Positions 9,406 through 15,941 of a DNA stretch of 17,229 bases are shown here, piece after piece. Both the position numbers and the translations under genes were made by a program. The stretch is from the NCBI GenBank assembly GCA_023409695.1, contig JAEYQZ010000167.1, positions 1-17,229 on the forward strand, given 5' to 3'. The number at the start of each line of letters is the position of its first letter. Within the stretch, counting starts at the first letter, position 1. Source of the DNA: Methanobacteriota archaeon (lineage in GTDB: Archaea > Methanobacteriota > Methanobacteria > Methanobacteriales > Methanobacteriaceae). The notes below the pieces were generated by a model that saw only the letters and a program-made list of their open reading frames with translations, was not told the DNA's origin and searched no databases.

Positions 9406-10497
9406 ATGAGTAAAATAAATAGGCAGGGCATTTTAGACATTTTAGAAGGGTATGACAAAGAGGATATAACCATTGCAACATTAGGAAGTCATTCATCTCT
9501 GCATATGTTCCAGGGAGCAAAAGCAGAAGGATTCAGGACTGCTGTAGTATGTGAAAAAGGACGTGAAGTTCCATATCAAAGGTTTAACGTTGCTGATGAA
9601 TATATAATGGTTGATAAATTTAGTGATATAGTTAATGATGATGTTCAGCAACAATTAAGGGATATGAACAGTATAGTGTTCCCACATGGATCCTTTGTAG
9701 CTTATGCAGGATTAGATAATATTGAAACTATTTTCAATGTTCCTATGTTTGGAAATAGGGACATTTTAAGATGGGAAGCAGAAAGAGATCTGGAAAGGCA
9801 ATTAATGACAGAATCTGGAATCCGAATCCCAAAAAAGATAAATAATCCTAAAGATATTGATGGTACCGTTATGGTTAAGTTTCCAGGAGCTAGAGGAGGA
9901 AGAGGATACTTCGTTGCTAACTCCACTGAAGAGTTTGACCAGAAAATTGATGCAATGCTAAAACGAAATTGGATTGAAGAAGAGGATATAAAAGAAGCAC
10001 ATATTGAAGAATACGTACTGGGATGTAATTACTGTATTCACTATTTCTACTCTGGATTAAAAGAGGAAGTAGAACTCATGGGAATTGACAGTAGATATGA
10101 ATCAACTATAGATGGTTTAGTAAGGGTCCCTGCTAAAGACCAGCTTGATATAGGTGCAGATCCTTCCTATGTTATAACAGGTAATCATCCAGTAGTTATG
10201 AGAGAATCACTGCTACCGCAAGTATTTGAAATAGGGGACAGGATTACTGAAAAGGCCAAAGAATTAGTAAAACCAGGATTTAACGGTCCTTTCTGTATGC
10301 AAACCCTAGTTAACGATGACCTTGAAGTAGTAGTGTTTGAGATGAGTGCCCGGTCAGACGGTGGAACAAACACCTTCATGAACGGATCATCCTACAGCTA
10401 CCTCTATCATGGAGAACCTTTAAGTATGGGCCGTAGAATGGCCAGAGAAATTAAAAATGGTATAAAAGAAGATAGATTAGAGGAAATTATAACATAA
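9406..10497 (+). CDS. purP: Formate-dependent FAICAR synthetase PurP
   Basis: PurP formylates AICAR to FAICAR using formate and ATP, the archaeal substitute for the folate-dependent PurH transformylase step. The 363-residue protein is an ATP-grasp enzyme: LGSHSSLHMFQGAK near residue 26, VPHGSF-like FPHGSFVAYAG near 92, GNRDILRWEAERDLER near 116, the glycine-rich KFPGARGGRGYF near 158, and FEMSARSDGGTN near the end. It follows the M. jannaschii PurP closely as I remember it. A strong GGAGGG site precedes the ATG. The gene is monocistronic, with a dyad over its promoter and a hairpin after its stop. Its substrate formate links it to the formate dehydrogenase genes nearby. PurP paralogues of uncertain function exist in archaea, but this sequence matches the functional type. 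Confidence 0.95.
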   Translation: MSKINRQGILDILEGYDKEDITIATLGSHSSLHMFQGAKAEGFRTAVVCEKGREVPYQRFNVADEYIMVDKFSDIVNDDVQQQLRDMNSIVFPHGSFVAYAGLDNIETIFNVPMFGNRDILRWEAERDLERQLMTESGIRIPKKINNPKDIDGTVMVKFPGARGGRGYFVANSTEEFDQKIDAMLKRNWIEEEDIKEAHIEEYVLGCNYCIHYFYSGLKEEVELMGIDSRYESTIDGLVRVPAKDQLDIGADPSYVITGNHPVVMRESLLPQVFEIGDRITEKAKELVKPGFNGPFCMQTLVNDDLEVVVFEMSARSDGGTNTFMNGSSYSYLYHGEPLSMGRRMAREIKNGIKEDRLEEIIT

Positions 10498-10531
10498 TAA
10501 TCTCTTATTTGAATATAATCTGTTATTTAAT

Positions 10532-10566
10532 TGATGTTATCATAGGGTAACATCACCTCTTTTAAT
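10532..10566 (+). terminator. Hairpin terminator after purP
   Basis: TGATGTTATC (10532-10541) pairs with GGTAACATCA (10546-10555) in a 10-bp stem with one G-U pair and a four-base loop, followed by CCTCTTTTAATTTT. Confidence 0.6.
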
Positions 10567-10698
10567 TTTAAGTTAATTTTATTCTTTAATTTGTTTGTAT
10601 AATGGCCTTATAGATTGGATTCATAATATTTAAAATAATAGCTTTTATATGGCTACAATAAAGTTTCTTTATTATTCGAATTAACCAGTAATCCATAA

Positions 10699-10706
10699 TT
10701 TAATAT
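10699..10706 (+). promoter_or_regulatory. TATA box for a leaderless kinase transcript
   Basis: TTTAATAT lies about 27 bases before the ATG at 10731, and no ribosome site is visible. A start close to 10729 is predicted, so the mRNA would be leaderless or nearly so. Confidence 0.4.
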
Positions 10707-10730
10707 AATGAAAGAATTAAACAATATATT

Positions 10731-12380
10731 ATGACACTTGGGGAATTCAAAGGTAATTCGAACCTTAAACGGCTGAATGAAATAATTAGAGTTTTAACCA
10801 AGTACGAATTTGGTTACATAATTGAAAAAATAAAGCTTAAAGATAAAATCCCGTTTAAACACCGTTCTTATGAATATGAATCTATAGAGGAGTTAGATGC
10901 AACCTTGCCCTTACGATTAAGGCAGGTTTTACAGGAATTAGGAACAACATATATAAAACTTGGCCAAACGCTAAGTACAAGGCCGGATCTGGTTGGAGAC
11001 GATATTGCAGATGAATTTTCAAAATTGCAGGACGATAACCCTTCTGTAGATTATGAAATTATGCAAGCTATTGTCGAAGAGGAATTAGGAAGTTCAATAG
11101 ATGAGTTGTTTTCTTCCTTTGAAAAAGAGCCTCTGGGATCCGCATCTATAGGGCAGGTACACAAAGCAGTGCTTAAAACTGGAGAAGAAGTAGCAGTTAA
11201 GATACAGAAACCCGGCGTAAAAGAACTTATTAAGAATGATATCAATATCATGCGCTTTCTGGCCATAAGAATCAATGATTATGTCCCTCAATCCAGAAAT
11301 TACAACCTTCCAAGTATTGTAAATGAATTCGAACGTTCTATTTTTAAGGAAGTGGACTACCAGCAGGAAGCAATGAACATAAAACGGTTTGATTATAATT
11401 TTAAAGATGATGAAACTGTTTATGTCCCCAGGGTTTACAGGGAATATTCAACTTCTAAAGTCATTACTATGGAACTTATTGGGGGAAAAAAGGTTTCAGA
11501 TGTTATAAATTTCGATGAAGGTTTTGATAACGAATTAATAGCAAAAAGAGGGGTAGAATCTTATTTTAAACAGGTACTGATCCATGGTTTTTTCCATGCA
11601 GATCCTCATCCAGCCAACATATATGTTTTAGAGAATAATATCATCTGTTTTTTGGATTATGGGATGATGGGGATTCTGGATCAGGAATTTAGAGAAAATT
11701 TAGCCGAACTGATTATATATTTCGTAGAAAACAGCGTTAAGGGCATGATAAATCAGCTGATCTACATGGGCATAATCAGTGAAAATATCGATATTAAATC
11801 ATTCAAATACGAACTTACAGACTTAATGTACAAGTATTATGGAATAGGCCTCAATGAGATGCACGGTGGAATGGATGATTTGATTTCACTCATGAGAAAA
11901 TATAAAATCCAGTTACCAAGTGAATTCGTGCTTCTGGCCAGGGGAATTGGAATGCTTGAAGACGTTGGCGAAAAACTGGATCCAAACTTCAATCCAGTAG
12001 ATGCCTTTAAGCCTATGGCTCGAAAAGTTATTCGCAAAAAAGTAAGTCCGTTGAAGGTTGTTGACTTTGTTAAGGACAATTTGTTTGAAGTGGAACACCT
12101 TATGAAAACTCTGCCGCGTAATCTCAGCAGAACTCTTTATAAGATAGAGGAAGGGAAAATAACCTTTGAAGTCGAACATAAGGGCATGGAAAGGATAAGT
12201 AACAAGATTTCAGCGTCTTTAATACTGGCGGCACTTTTAGTAGGTTCTTCATTAATCATGCAAACTGATAAGGGCATATTAATACTGGGATTCCCCTTTT
12301 TAGGTATTATTGGGTTTATAGTTAGTATGGTACTGGGCTTAGCTCTTGTATTGTCCATTTTAAAATACAGGGAACTATAA
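10731..12380 (+). CDS. ABC1/AarF/UbiB-family atypical kinase
   Basis: This 549-residue protein belongs to the ABC1/UbiB family of protein-kinase-like ATPases, which in bacteria and mitochondria support ubiquinone synthesis. The family's KxGQ motif is in YIKLGQTLSTRPDL (residues 76-79), the alanine-rich-type loop in PLGSASIGQVHKA near 134, the lysine of VAVKIQKPGV at 157, the catalytic-type HADPHPAN at 289, and the metal-binding LDYGMMG near 308. Two hydrophobic helices near the C-terminus (about 496-510 and 525-544) anchor it in the membrane. Methanogens lack ubiquinone, so the substrate is unknown; a role in lipid or isoprenoid metabolism is only a guess. There is no ribosome site at the ATG, which fits a leaderless mRNA. 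Its neighbours give no functional clue. I leave the symbol blank because ubiB would imply an unsupported pathway. Confidence 0.92.
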   Translation: MTLGEFKGNSNLKRLNEIIRVLTKYEFGYIIEKIKLKDKIPFKHRSYEYESIEELDATLPLRLRQVLQELGTTYIKLGQTLSTRPDLVGDDIADEFSKLQDDNPSVDYEIMQAIVEEELGSSIDELFSSFEKEPLGSASIGQVHKAVLKTGEEVAVKIQKPGVKELIKNDINIMRFLAIRINDYVPQSRNYNLPSIVNEFERSIFKEVDYQQEAMNIKRFDYNFKDDETVYVPRVYREYSTSKVITMELIGGKKVSDVINFDEGFDNELIAKRGVESYFKQVLIHGFFHADPHPANIYVLENNIICFLDYGMMGILDQEFRENLAELIIYFVENSVKGMINQLIYMGIISENIDIKSFKYELTDLMYKYYGIGLNEMHGGMDDLISLMRKYKIQLPSEFVLLARGIGMLEDVGEKLDPNFNPVDAFKPMARKVIRKKVSPLKVVDFVKDNLFEVEHLMKTLPRNLSRTLYKIEEGKITFEVEHKGMERISNKISASLILAALLVGSSLIMQTDKGILILGFPFLGIIGFIVSMVLGLALVLSILKYREL

Positions 12381-12411
12381 TGTACTCAACCGGAAAATCT
12401 TTAGTTTTGTG

Positions 12412-12441
12412 GCAGGTTAATCTTTGATTCACCTGCTTTTT
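12412..12441 (+). terminator. Terminator after the ABC1 kinase gene
   Basis: GCAGGT (12412-12417) and ACCTGC (12431-12436) form a stem around a 13-base loop and run into TTTTT. Confidence 0.6.
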
Positions 12442-12502
12442 AGAATTGAATTGATCTCGTTAAGTGTAATTTTGAATTGAATAAAATGTAATTAGAACTA
12501 AA

Positions 12503-12510
12503 TTTATATA
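12503..12510 (+). promoter_or_regulatory. TATA box of the permease gene
   Basis: TTTATATA is a perfect box A but lies only 10 bases before the first ATG (12520). Normal spacing puts the transcript start near 12532, exactly at the in-frame ATG-ATG of codons 5-6, so the true start may be there on a leaderless mRNA. Confidence 0.45.
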
Positions 12511-12519
12511 ATAATTAAT

Positions 12520-13257
12520 ATGACTGAACTGATGATGCTCCTGTTTTTCATCGCTGCTTTTTTAGCGGTAGTCATAGGTACAGTGGCAGGATTTGGAACA
12601 TCAACTATTTTACTGCCTATCACATTAATTTTTGTAGATTTTAAAACTGCACTGGTGCTGGTTGCAATTTCTCATATTTCAGGTAGTTTGGGAGCAACTG
12701 CATTTTTCCGTCATGGGTTGGATAAAAGATTGATTTTACTTTTCGGCGTGCCCAGTATAATTTTAACAATTTTGGGAGCATATCTTGTAACTTATGTCCC
12801 TCAAAACATCCTGCAGCTCATTTTAGGTTTATCTCTTTTAATATTTTCAATTTATTTCCTGTTAAAACCTGATTTTAAAGTTTCGGTATCAAAAAAGAAC
12901 ACAATATTTGGTGGAAGTCTATCTGGGTTTTTACAGGGACTCTTAGGAATTGGAGGCCCTCTAAGGGGAGCATTTCTTATTTCATATAACTTGGATAAAT
13001 TCAAATATATAGCTACATTAGCGGCGATAGCGGTGATTATTGATGCAACCAGGATTCCGATTTATTTTTTAAATAATCTCCTTGAACTCCAATTTTATTA
13101 TTTTATACCAGTTCTTGCAGTGATTGGAATTGTGGGATCATATGCGGGTAAACGAATTGTACAGAAAATTCCTCAAAATATCTTCAAAAAATTTGTTCTT
13201 GTTGGAATTGGTCTTGCAAGTTTATTATTGATTTATGGCAGCATAATTATATTATAA
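12520..13257 (+). CDS. TauE/SafE (TSUP) family permease
   Basis: This 245-residue integral membrane protein has about eight hydrophobic helices in two halves, each with the family's glycine motif: GTVAGFGTSTILLPI near residue 20 and GFLQGLLGIGGPLRGAF near 137. The TSUP family moves sulfite, sulfoacetate and other small anions, in either direction, and substrates cannot be read from sequence. The gene lies 149 bases before comD, which acts on sulfopyruvate; coenzyme M synthesis consumes sulfite, so sulfite or a sulfonate is an attractive but unproven substrate. The start is given at the first ATG (12520); TATA spacing favours the ATG at 12532 and a leaderless transcript. No clear terminator separates it from comD, but comD appears to have its own promoter elements. 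Confidence 0.87.
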   Translation: MTELMMLLFFIAAFLAVVIGTVAGFGTSTILLPITLIFVDFKTALVLVAISHISGSLGATAFFRHGLDKRLILLFGVPSIILTILGAYLVTYVPQNILQLILGLSLLIFSIYFLLKPDFKVSVSKKNTIFGGSLSGFLQGLLGIGGPLRGAFLISYNLDKFKYIATLAAIAVIIDATRIPIYFLNNLLELQFYYFIPVLAVIGIVGSYAGKRIVQKIPQNIFKKFVLVGIGLASLLLIYGSIIIL

Positions 13258-13331
13258 AAATGTTTTATTGCATAAAAAAATCATTTGAACTTTTTTAGTA
13301 AATGGAATTTTCTTGCAAAAAAGGTTATAAT

Positions 13332-13386
13332 CGGGATACACAAATATAAACGGGATAAGTACAAAAATAATTCAATTTTATAAATA
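13332..13386 (+). promoter_or_regulatory. Possible comD promoter with CGGGATA repeats
   Basis: CGGGATA occurs at 13332-13338 and 13351-13357, 19 bases apart, each followed by a similar A-rich ACAAA-ATA segment. A TATA-like TTTTATAAATA lies at about 13376-13386. The two boxes are placed where an activator or repressor of comDE might bind. Evidence is limited to the repetition and position. Confidence 0.3.
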
Positions 13387-13406
13387 TTTGCAGTAAGGTG
13401 TATTAC

Positions 13407-13904
13407 GTGGAAAGCAGTGAAGCGGTTTATAAAGCAATAAAGGAAGCAGGAATAGACTTTGTAGTTAGTTTACCCTGCGTAAACCTTGGAAAGGTTATGG
13501 AACTTGTAGATTGTGATGAAGATATTATTCATGTCCCTGTAACACGGGAAGAAGAAGGATTTGGAATATGTGCGGGGGCATTTTTCGGCGGTAAGAAGCC
13601 GGCAATATTGATGCAAAATTCTGGACTTGGAAATTCAGTAAATGTACTTGCATCGCTGTATGAACTTTACAAAATCCCTATACTTATAATTATGAGCCAT
13701 AGAGGTACTGAAGGGGAATTTATGAGCGCCCAGATCCCTATGGGAAAAGCAACCCCTGGTGTTTTAGATGCATTAAATATTGCTTACTTAAACCCTAAAA
13801 CTCCTGAAGAAGCTTTAGAACTCATTCCTCAAGCGTGGAAATTGTCTGAGATGGGTGAAGCGCCAATTGGAATACTTTTAGAAATTACATTCTGGAAAAA
13901 TTAA
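13407..13904 (+). CDS. comD: Sulfopyruvate decarboxylase, alpha subunit
   Basis: With ComE it decarboxylates sulfopyruvate to sulfoacetaldehyde, the fourth step of coenzyme M synthesis, using thiamine diphosphate. The 165-residue ComD is the pyrimidine-binding half: MESSEAVYKAIKEAGIDF at the start, VPVTREEEGFGICAGAFFGG near residue 43 with the glutamates that activate the cofactor, LMQNSGLGNSVN, and PILIIMSHRG. I chose the GTG at 13407 because AAGGTG lies six bases upstream and the protein then matches the family start; a GTG at 13398 is part of that ribosome site. comE follows after 13 bases, so the two are co-transcribed. Single-chain relatives such as phosphonopyruvate decarboxylase exist, but the split into two short genes is typical of ComD/ComE in methanogens. 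Confidence 0.94.
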   Translation: MESSEAVYKAIKEAGIDFVVSLPCVNLGKVMELVDCDEDIIHVPVTREEEGFGICAGAFFGGKKPAILMQNSGLGNSVNVLASLYELYKIPILIIMSHRGTEGEFMSAQIPMGKATPGVLDALNIAYLNPKTPEEALELIPQAWKLSEMGEAPIGILLEITFWKN

Positions 13905-13917
13905 TTGAGATGATACT

Positions 13918-14466
13918 ATGGAACGTATTGAAGCCATAAGGGAAGTAGCAGAAAGTCTTAACGATGAACTTGTAATTTGCAACATCGGATTTCCATCCAG
14001 AGAATTATACGCAGTTAAAGATTCTCCCACTCACTTTTACATGCTGGGATCTATGGGAATGTCGTCGTCCATAGGCCTTGGACTTGCAATGTCTGGAAAA
14101 AGAAAAGTGGTGGCTTTTGATGGGGATGGATCCGTTTTAATGAACATGGGAACTCTTGTAACCATTTTCAGTCAGAGCCCTCAAAACTTTATATTGGTTG
14201 TCTTTGATAACCAGTGCTACGGATCTACTGGATCGCAGTGCACATACACAACAAAGATCGATCTTTTGAAGGTTGCAAAATCAATTGGATTTAAAAATAC
14301 ATTCGTATTTGAAGAAGAAATTAACTTTAAAAAAGTTTTGGATGCAGAGGGGCCTGTTTTTGTACATATAAAAGTTAAACCTGGAAATGCAAATGTTCCT
14401 GTAATTGATATGGAACCTGAAGAGATAAAAGAAAGATTTATGGAAGAAGTAAAGAAAGGAAATTAA
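13918..14466 (+). CDS. comE: Sulfopyruvate decarboxylase, beta subunit
   Basis: ComE is the diphosphate-binding half of the thiamine-dependent decarboxylase. The 182-residue protein has NIGFPSRELY near residue 22, GSMGMSSSIGLGLA near 44, and the thiamine diphosphate motif GDGS (69-72) ending at Asn98 in VFDNQCYGSTG. The glycine-rich motif binds the cofactor through a magnesium ion, and the active site forms with ComD. GAGATGAT precedes the ATG. The gene follows comD by 13 bases and ends the unit; a weak hairpin CTTTTA/TAAAAG (14469-14486) lies just after the stop. The C-terminus is a charged helix (EPEEIKERFMEEVKKGN). No sign of truncation is seen. Confidence 0.95.
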   Translation: MERIEAIREVAESLNDELVICNIGFPSRELYAVKDSPTHFYMLGSMGMSSSIGLGLAMSGKRKVVAFDGDGSVLMNMGTLVTIFSQSPQNFILVVFDNQCYGSTGSQCTYTTKIDLLKVAKSIGFKNTFVFEEEINFKKVLDAEGPVFVHIKVKPGNANVPVIDMEPEEIKERFMEEVKKGN

Positions 14467-14586
14467 CGCTTTTAAGTTAATAAAAGATTAAAATAAGATT
14501 TGTAAAGTAAAAATTAAATTAATGTTTCAAAAAACATATAATTTTTAACTTCTAACTTTATTTTTTATTAAATTTGGAATGGTGCA

Positions 14587-14985
14587 ATGTTAAAAACAGA
14601 ATTTATGAACCTTTGGCTCTGGATAGGGCTTGGAGGATTTATCGGGGCTCTTTTAAGGTTTTTACTCGGCGGTATAATACAGTCTAAAGCAAACGTTTTT
14701 CCATTAGGTACCCTTGGTGTTAACTTCATTGGAAGTTTTTTCATGGGTTTTATAATGTATTCTTCAGAATTTGGCGGGCTTTTCAGTGAAGAAGCAAGAG
14801 TTTTCTTAACCATGGGATTACTTGGATCATTTACAACGATGTCTGCATTCAGCTATGAAACATTTAAGTTGTTGGAGCAGAATGAATTATTACTGGTAAG
14901 TATAAATGTTATAGGGACAGTTTTACTTACAATATTCGCAATTTATCTGGGTAAAATTACTGCAGTAAGCTTATGGAAGGTCTAA
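14587..14985 (+). CDS. crcB: Fluoride ion channel CrcB/Fluc
   Basis: CrcB (Fluc) forms a dual-topology dimer that lets fluoride leave the cell and prevents poisoning. The 132-residue protein has four helices and the family motifs GGFIGALLR (residues 16-24), PLGTLGVNFIGSFFMG (39-54, with the conserved Asn46), and GLLGSFTTMSAFSYET (77-92). In well-studied Fluc channels the last motif reads TTFSTF and both phenylalanines line the fluoride path; here the first is Met85 and the second Phe88 is kept. The ATG at 14587 has GGTG very close upstream; an ATG at 14605 would remove only six residues. The DUF190 gene starts one base after the stop. A fluoride riboswitch lies downstream, not upstream, of this pair, and I see none in the 120 bases before crcB. 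Confidence 0.94.
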   Translation: MLKTEFMNLWLWIGLGGFIGALLRFLLGGIIQSKANVFPLGTLGVNFIGSFFMGFIMYSSEFGGLFSEEARVFLTMGLLGSFTTMSAFSYETFKLLEQNELLLVSINVIGTVLLTIFAIYLGKITAVSLWKV

Positions 14986-14986
14986 A

Positions 14987-15328
14987 ATGGAAAAAAAACC
15001 AGAATTTATCTTGCTTAGGATATTTATAGGAGAGTCTGACAGATATGGGGGAAAGCCACTGTATAGATACCTTCTTGAAATGTTTAAAAATGAAGGGTTG
15101 GCTGGTGCAACAGTACTTAGAGGGATCAGTGGATTTGGAAAATCAAGTTATATCCATTCGATGGCAATACTGCAGCTTTCAACAGATTTACCAATAGTAA
15201 TTGAAGTTGTTGACAGAAAGGAAAAAATTGAAATGATTAAAAATAAATTAAAAGGAAAAATAGAAGGAGGGCTTATAACAGAAGAAAAAGTAAATGTAAT
15301 TTTTTATAAGAGTAAAGAAGAAGAGTAA
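14987..15328 (+). CDS. DUF190 family protein, partner of CrcB
   Basis: The 113-residue protein shows the DUF190 pattern: an N-terminal strand LLRIFIGESDRYGGKPLY, LLEMFKNEGLAGATVLRGI, GFGKSSYIHS, LSTDLPIVIEVVD, and a C-terminal strand. DUF190 proteins have a PII-like ferredoxin fold and very often sit next to crcB, so a role in sensing or tuning fluoride export is likely, but the biochemical function is not known. The start lies one base after the crcB stop, so translation is probably coupled. The protein is cytoplasmic, with no membrane segment, and ends in charged residues. No frameshift or missing segment is visible. Confidence 0.9.
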   Translation: MEKKPEFILLRIFIGESDRYGGKPLYRYLLEMFKNEGLAGATVLRGISGFGKSSYIHSMAILQLSTDLPIVIEVVDRKEKIEMIKNKLKGKIEGGLITEEKVNVIFYKSKEEE

Positions 15329-15390
15329 GATCATGATTTAACGATATATTTTTGAAGTAAATTTTTTATTTCTATTGAACTGTTAAAATA

Positions 15391-15398
15391 TTTATACT
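15391..15398 (+). promoter_or_regulatory. TATA box for the fluoride riboswitch transcript
   Basis: TTTATACT is centred about 26 bases before 15421, where the riboswitch aptamer begins with GGTGATGG. The predicted transcript start therefore coincides with the 5' end of the aptamer, which supports an independent riboswitch-controlled transcript separate from crcB-DUF190. Confidence 0.55.
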
Positions 15399-15420
15399 AA
15401 ATGTATAGAATATAATAATA

Positions 15421-15513
15421 GGTGATGGAGTTCGCCTTTAACTGCTTATTTAAGCTGGATCAATTTATTGATCAAAATATAAACCGCTTATTTTTAAGCT
15501 GATGACTCCTACC
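15421..15513 (+). ncRNA. Fluoride riboswitch (crcB RNA motif) with enlarged P3 arm
   Basis: The conserved ends match the fluoride aptamer: GGTGATGGAGTTCGCC at 15421-15436 and GCTGATGACTCCTACC at 15498-15513. P1 pairs GGTG (15421-15424) with CGCC (15433-15436); P2 pairs GGAGT (15427-15431) with ACTCC (15505-15509). P3 is normally a short hairpin; here GCTTA (15444-15448) can pair with TAAGC (15495-15499), and a second pair TAAGC (15451-15455) with GCTTA (15486-15490) extends the arm, capped by GATCAA/TTGATC (15458-15463 and 15468-15473). The two GCTTA-TAAGC pairs could instead fold as two local hairpins. The aptamer is normally 50-odd bases, so this one is enlarged. The identification rests on conserved sequence and pairing seen by eye. 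Confidence 0.85.
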
Positions 15514-15528
15514 AAGATTTGGAAGGGA

Positions 15529-15753
15529 ATGTCATTGGCAGTAGATATATTAACTCAAGCTGACCTGTTAGTACTGGTTATTCTGTCTTTATGGTAAGTT
15601 TAATCTTTTTAAGGGATGGATTAGCTGTAGCAATAGTTAAAACAGATTATGGGGATAGTAATTTCCAATACTGTGATCTCAGCATTTATGGCACAGAAAT
15701 GGTTCTTATCGCGCCCTACAGTGTAGATATGATATTTAAACTTTTAAAATAGA
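15529..15753 (+). pseudogene. Decayed reading frame behind the fluoride riboswitch
   Basis: An ATG at 15529 with GGAAGGG just upstream starts a hydrophobic peptide MSLAVDILTQADLLVLVILS that stops at 15597 after 22 residues. A second frame continues with VSLIFLRDGLAVAIVKTDYG (about 15594-15653), and the first frame resumes with GIVISNTVISAFMAQKWFLS from 15652. Pieces with membrane-protein character in shifting frames suggest the remnant of a transporter gene once controlled by the riboswitch, with frameshifts and probably a large internal deletion. I could not identify the family; a fluoride-associated permease such as DUF1646 is only a guess. It may equally be unrelated AT-rich sequence. Confidence 0.4.
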
Positions 15754-15882
15754 ATAATCTCCCTAAAATAGTTGATTGAATATTTCCTTTCAAAGATGTT
15801 GGATTTAGAATATCTGAATATATTGAGATTTTGAGCTTGAATATACATTCAAAGTAGTGTATGTGCTTAAAAATTTGTCATA
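15754..15882. other. AT-rich spacer before the eno promoter
   Basis: No gene is visible. A small dyad TTGAAT/ATTCAA (15837-15842 and 15847-15852) lies about 30 bases before the eno TATA box and could be a regulatory site. Together with the remnant, this makes over 400 bases between riboswitch and enolase. Confidence 0.3.
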
Positions 15883-15890
15883 TTTATAAT
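15883..15890 (+). promoter_or_regulatory. TATA box of eno
   Basis: TTTATAAT predicts a transcript start near 15913 and a leader of about 29 bases that holds the GGAGGT site (15931-15936). Enolase therefore appears able to be transcribed without the riboswitch. Confidence 0.5.
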
Positions 15891-15941
15891 TAAATCTTAT
15901 TTTTTTAATTATAAAAAATGCTTAATAGAAGGAGGTATTGC

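Noticed and set aside
14467..14586. Fluoride riboswitch directly before crcB
   Set aside because: The 120 bases lack the GATGG-GTTCGCC and TGATGACTCCTAC segments; the only match is at 15421.
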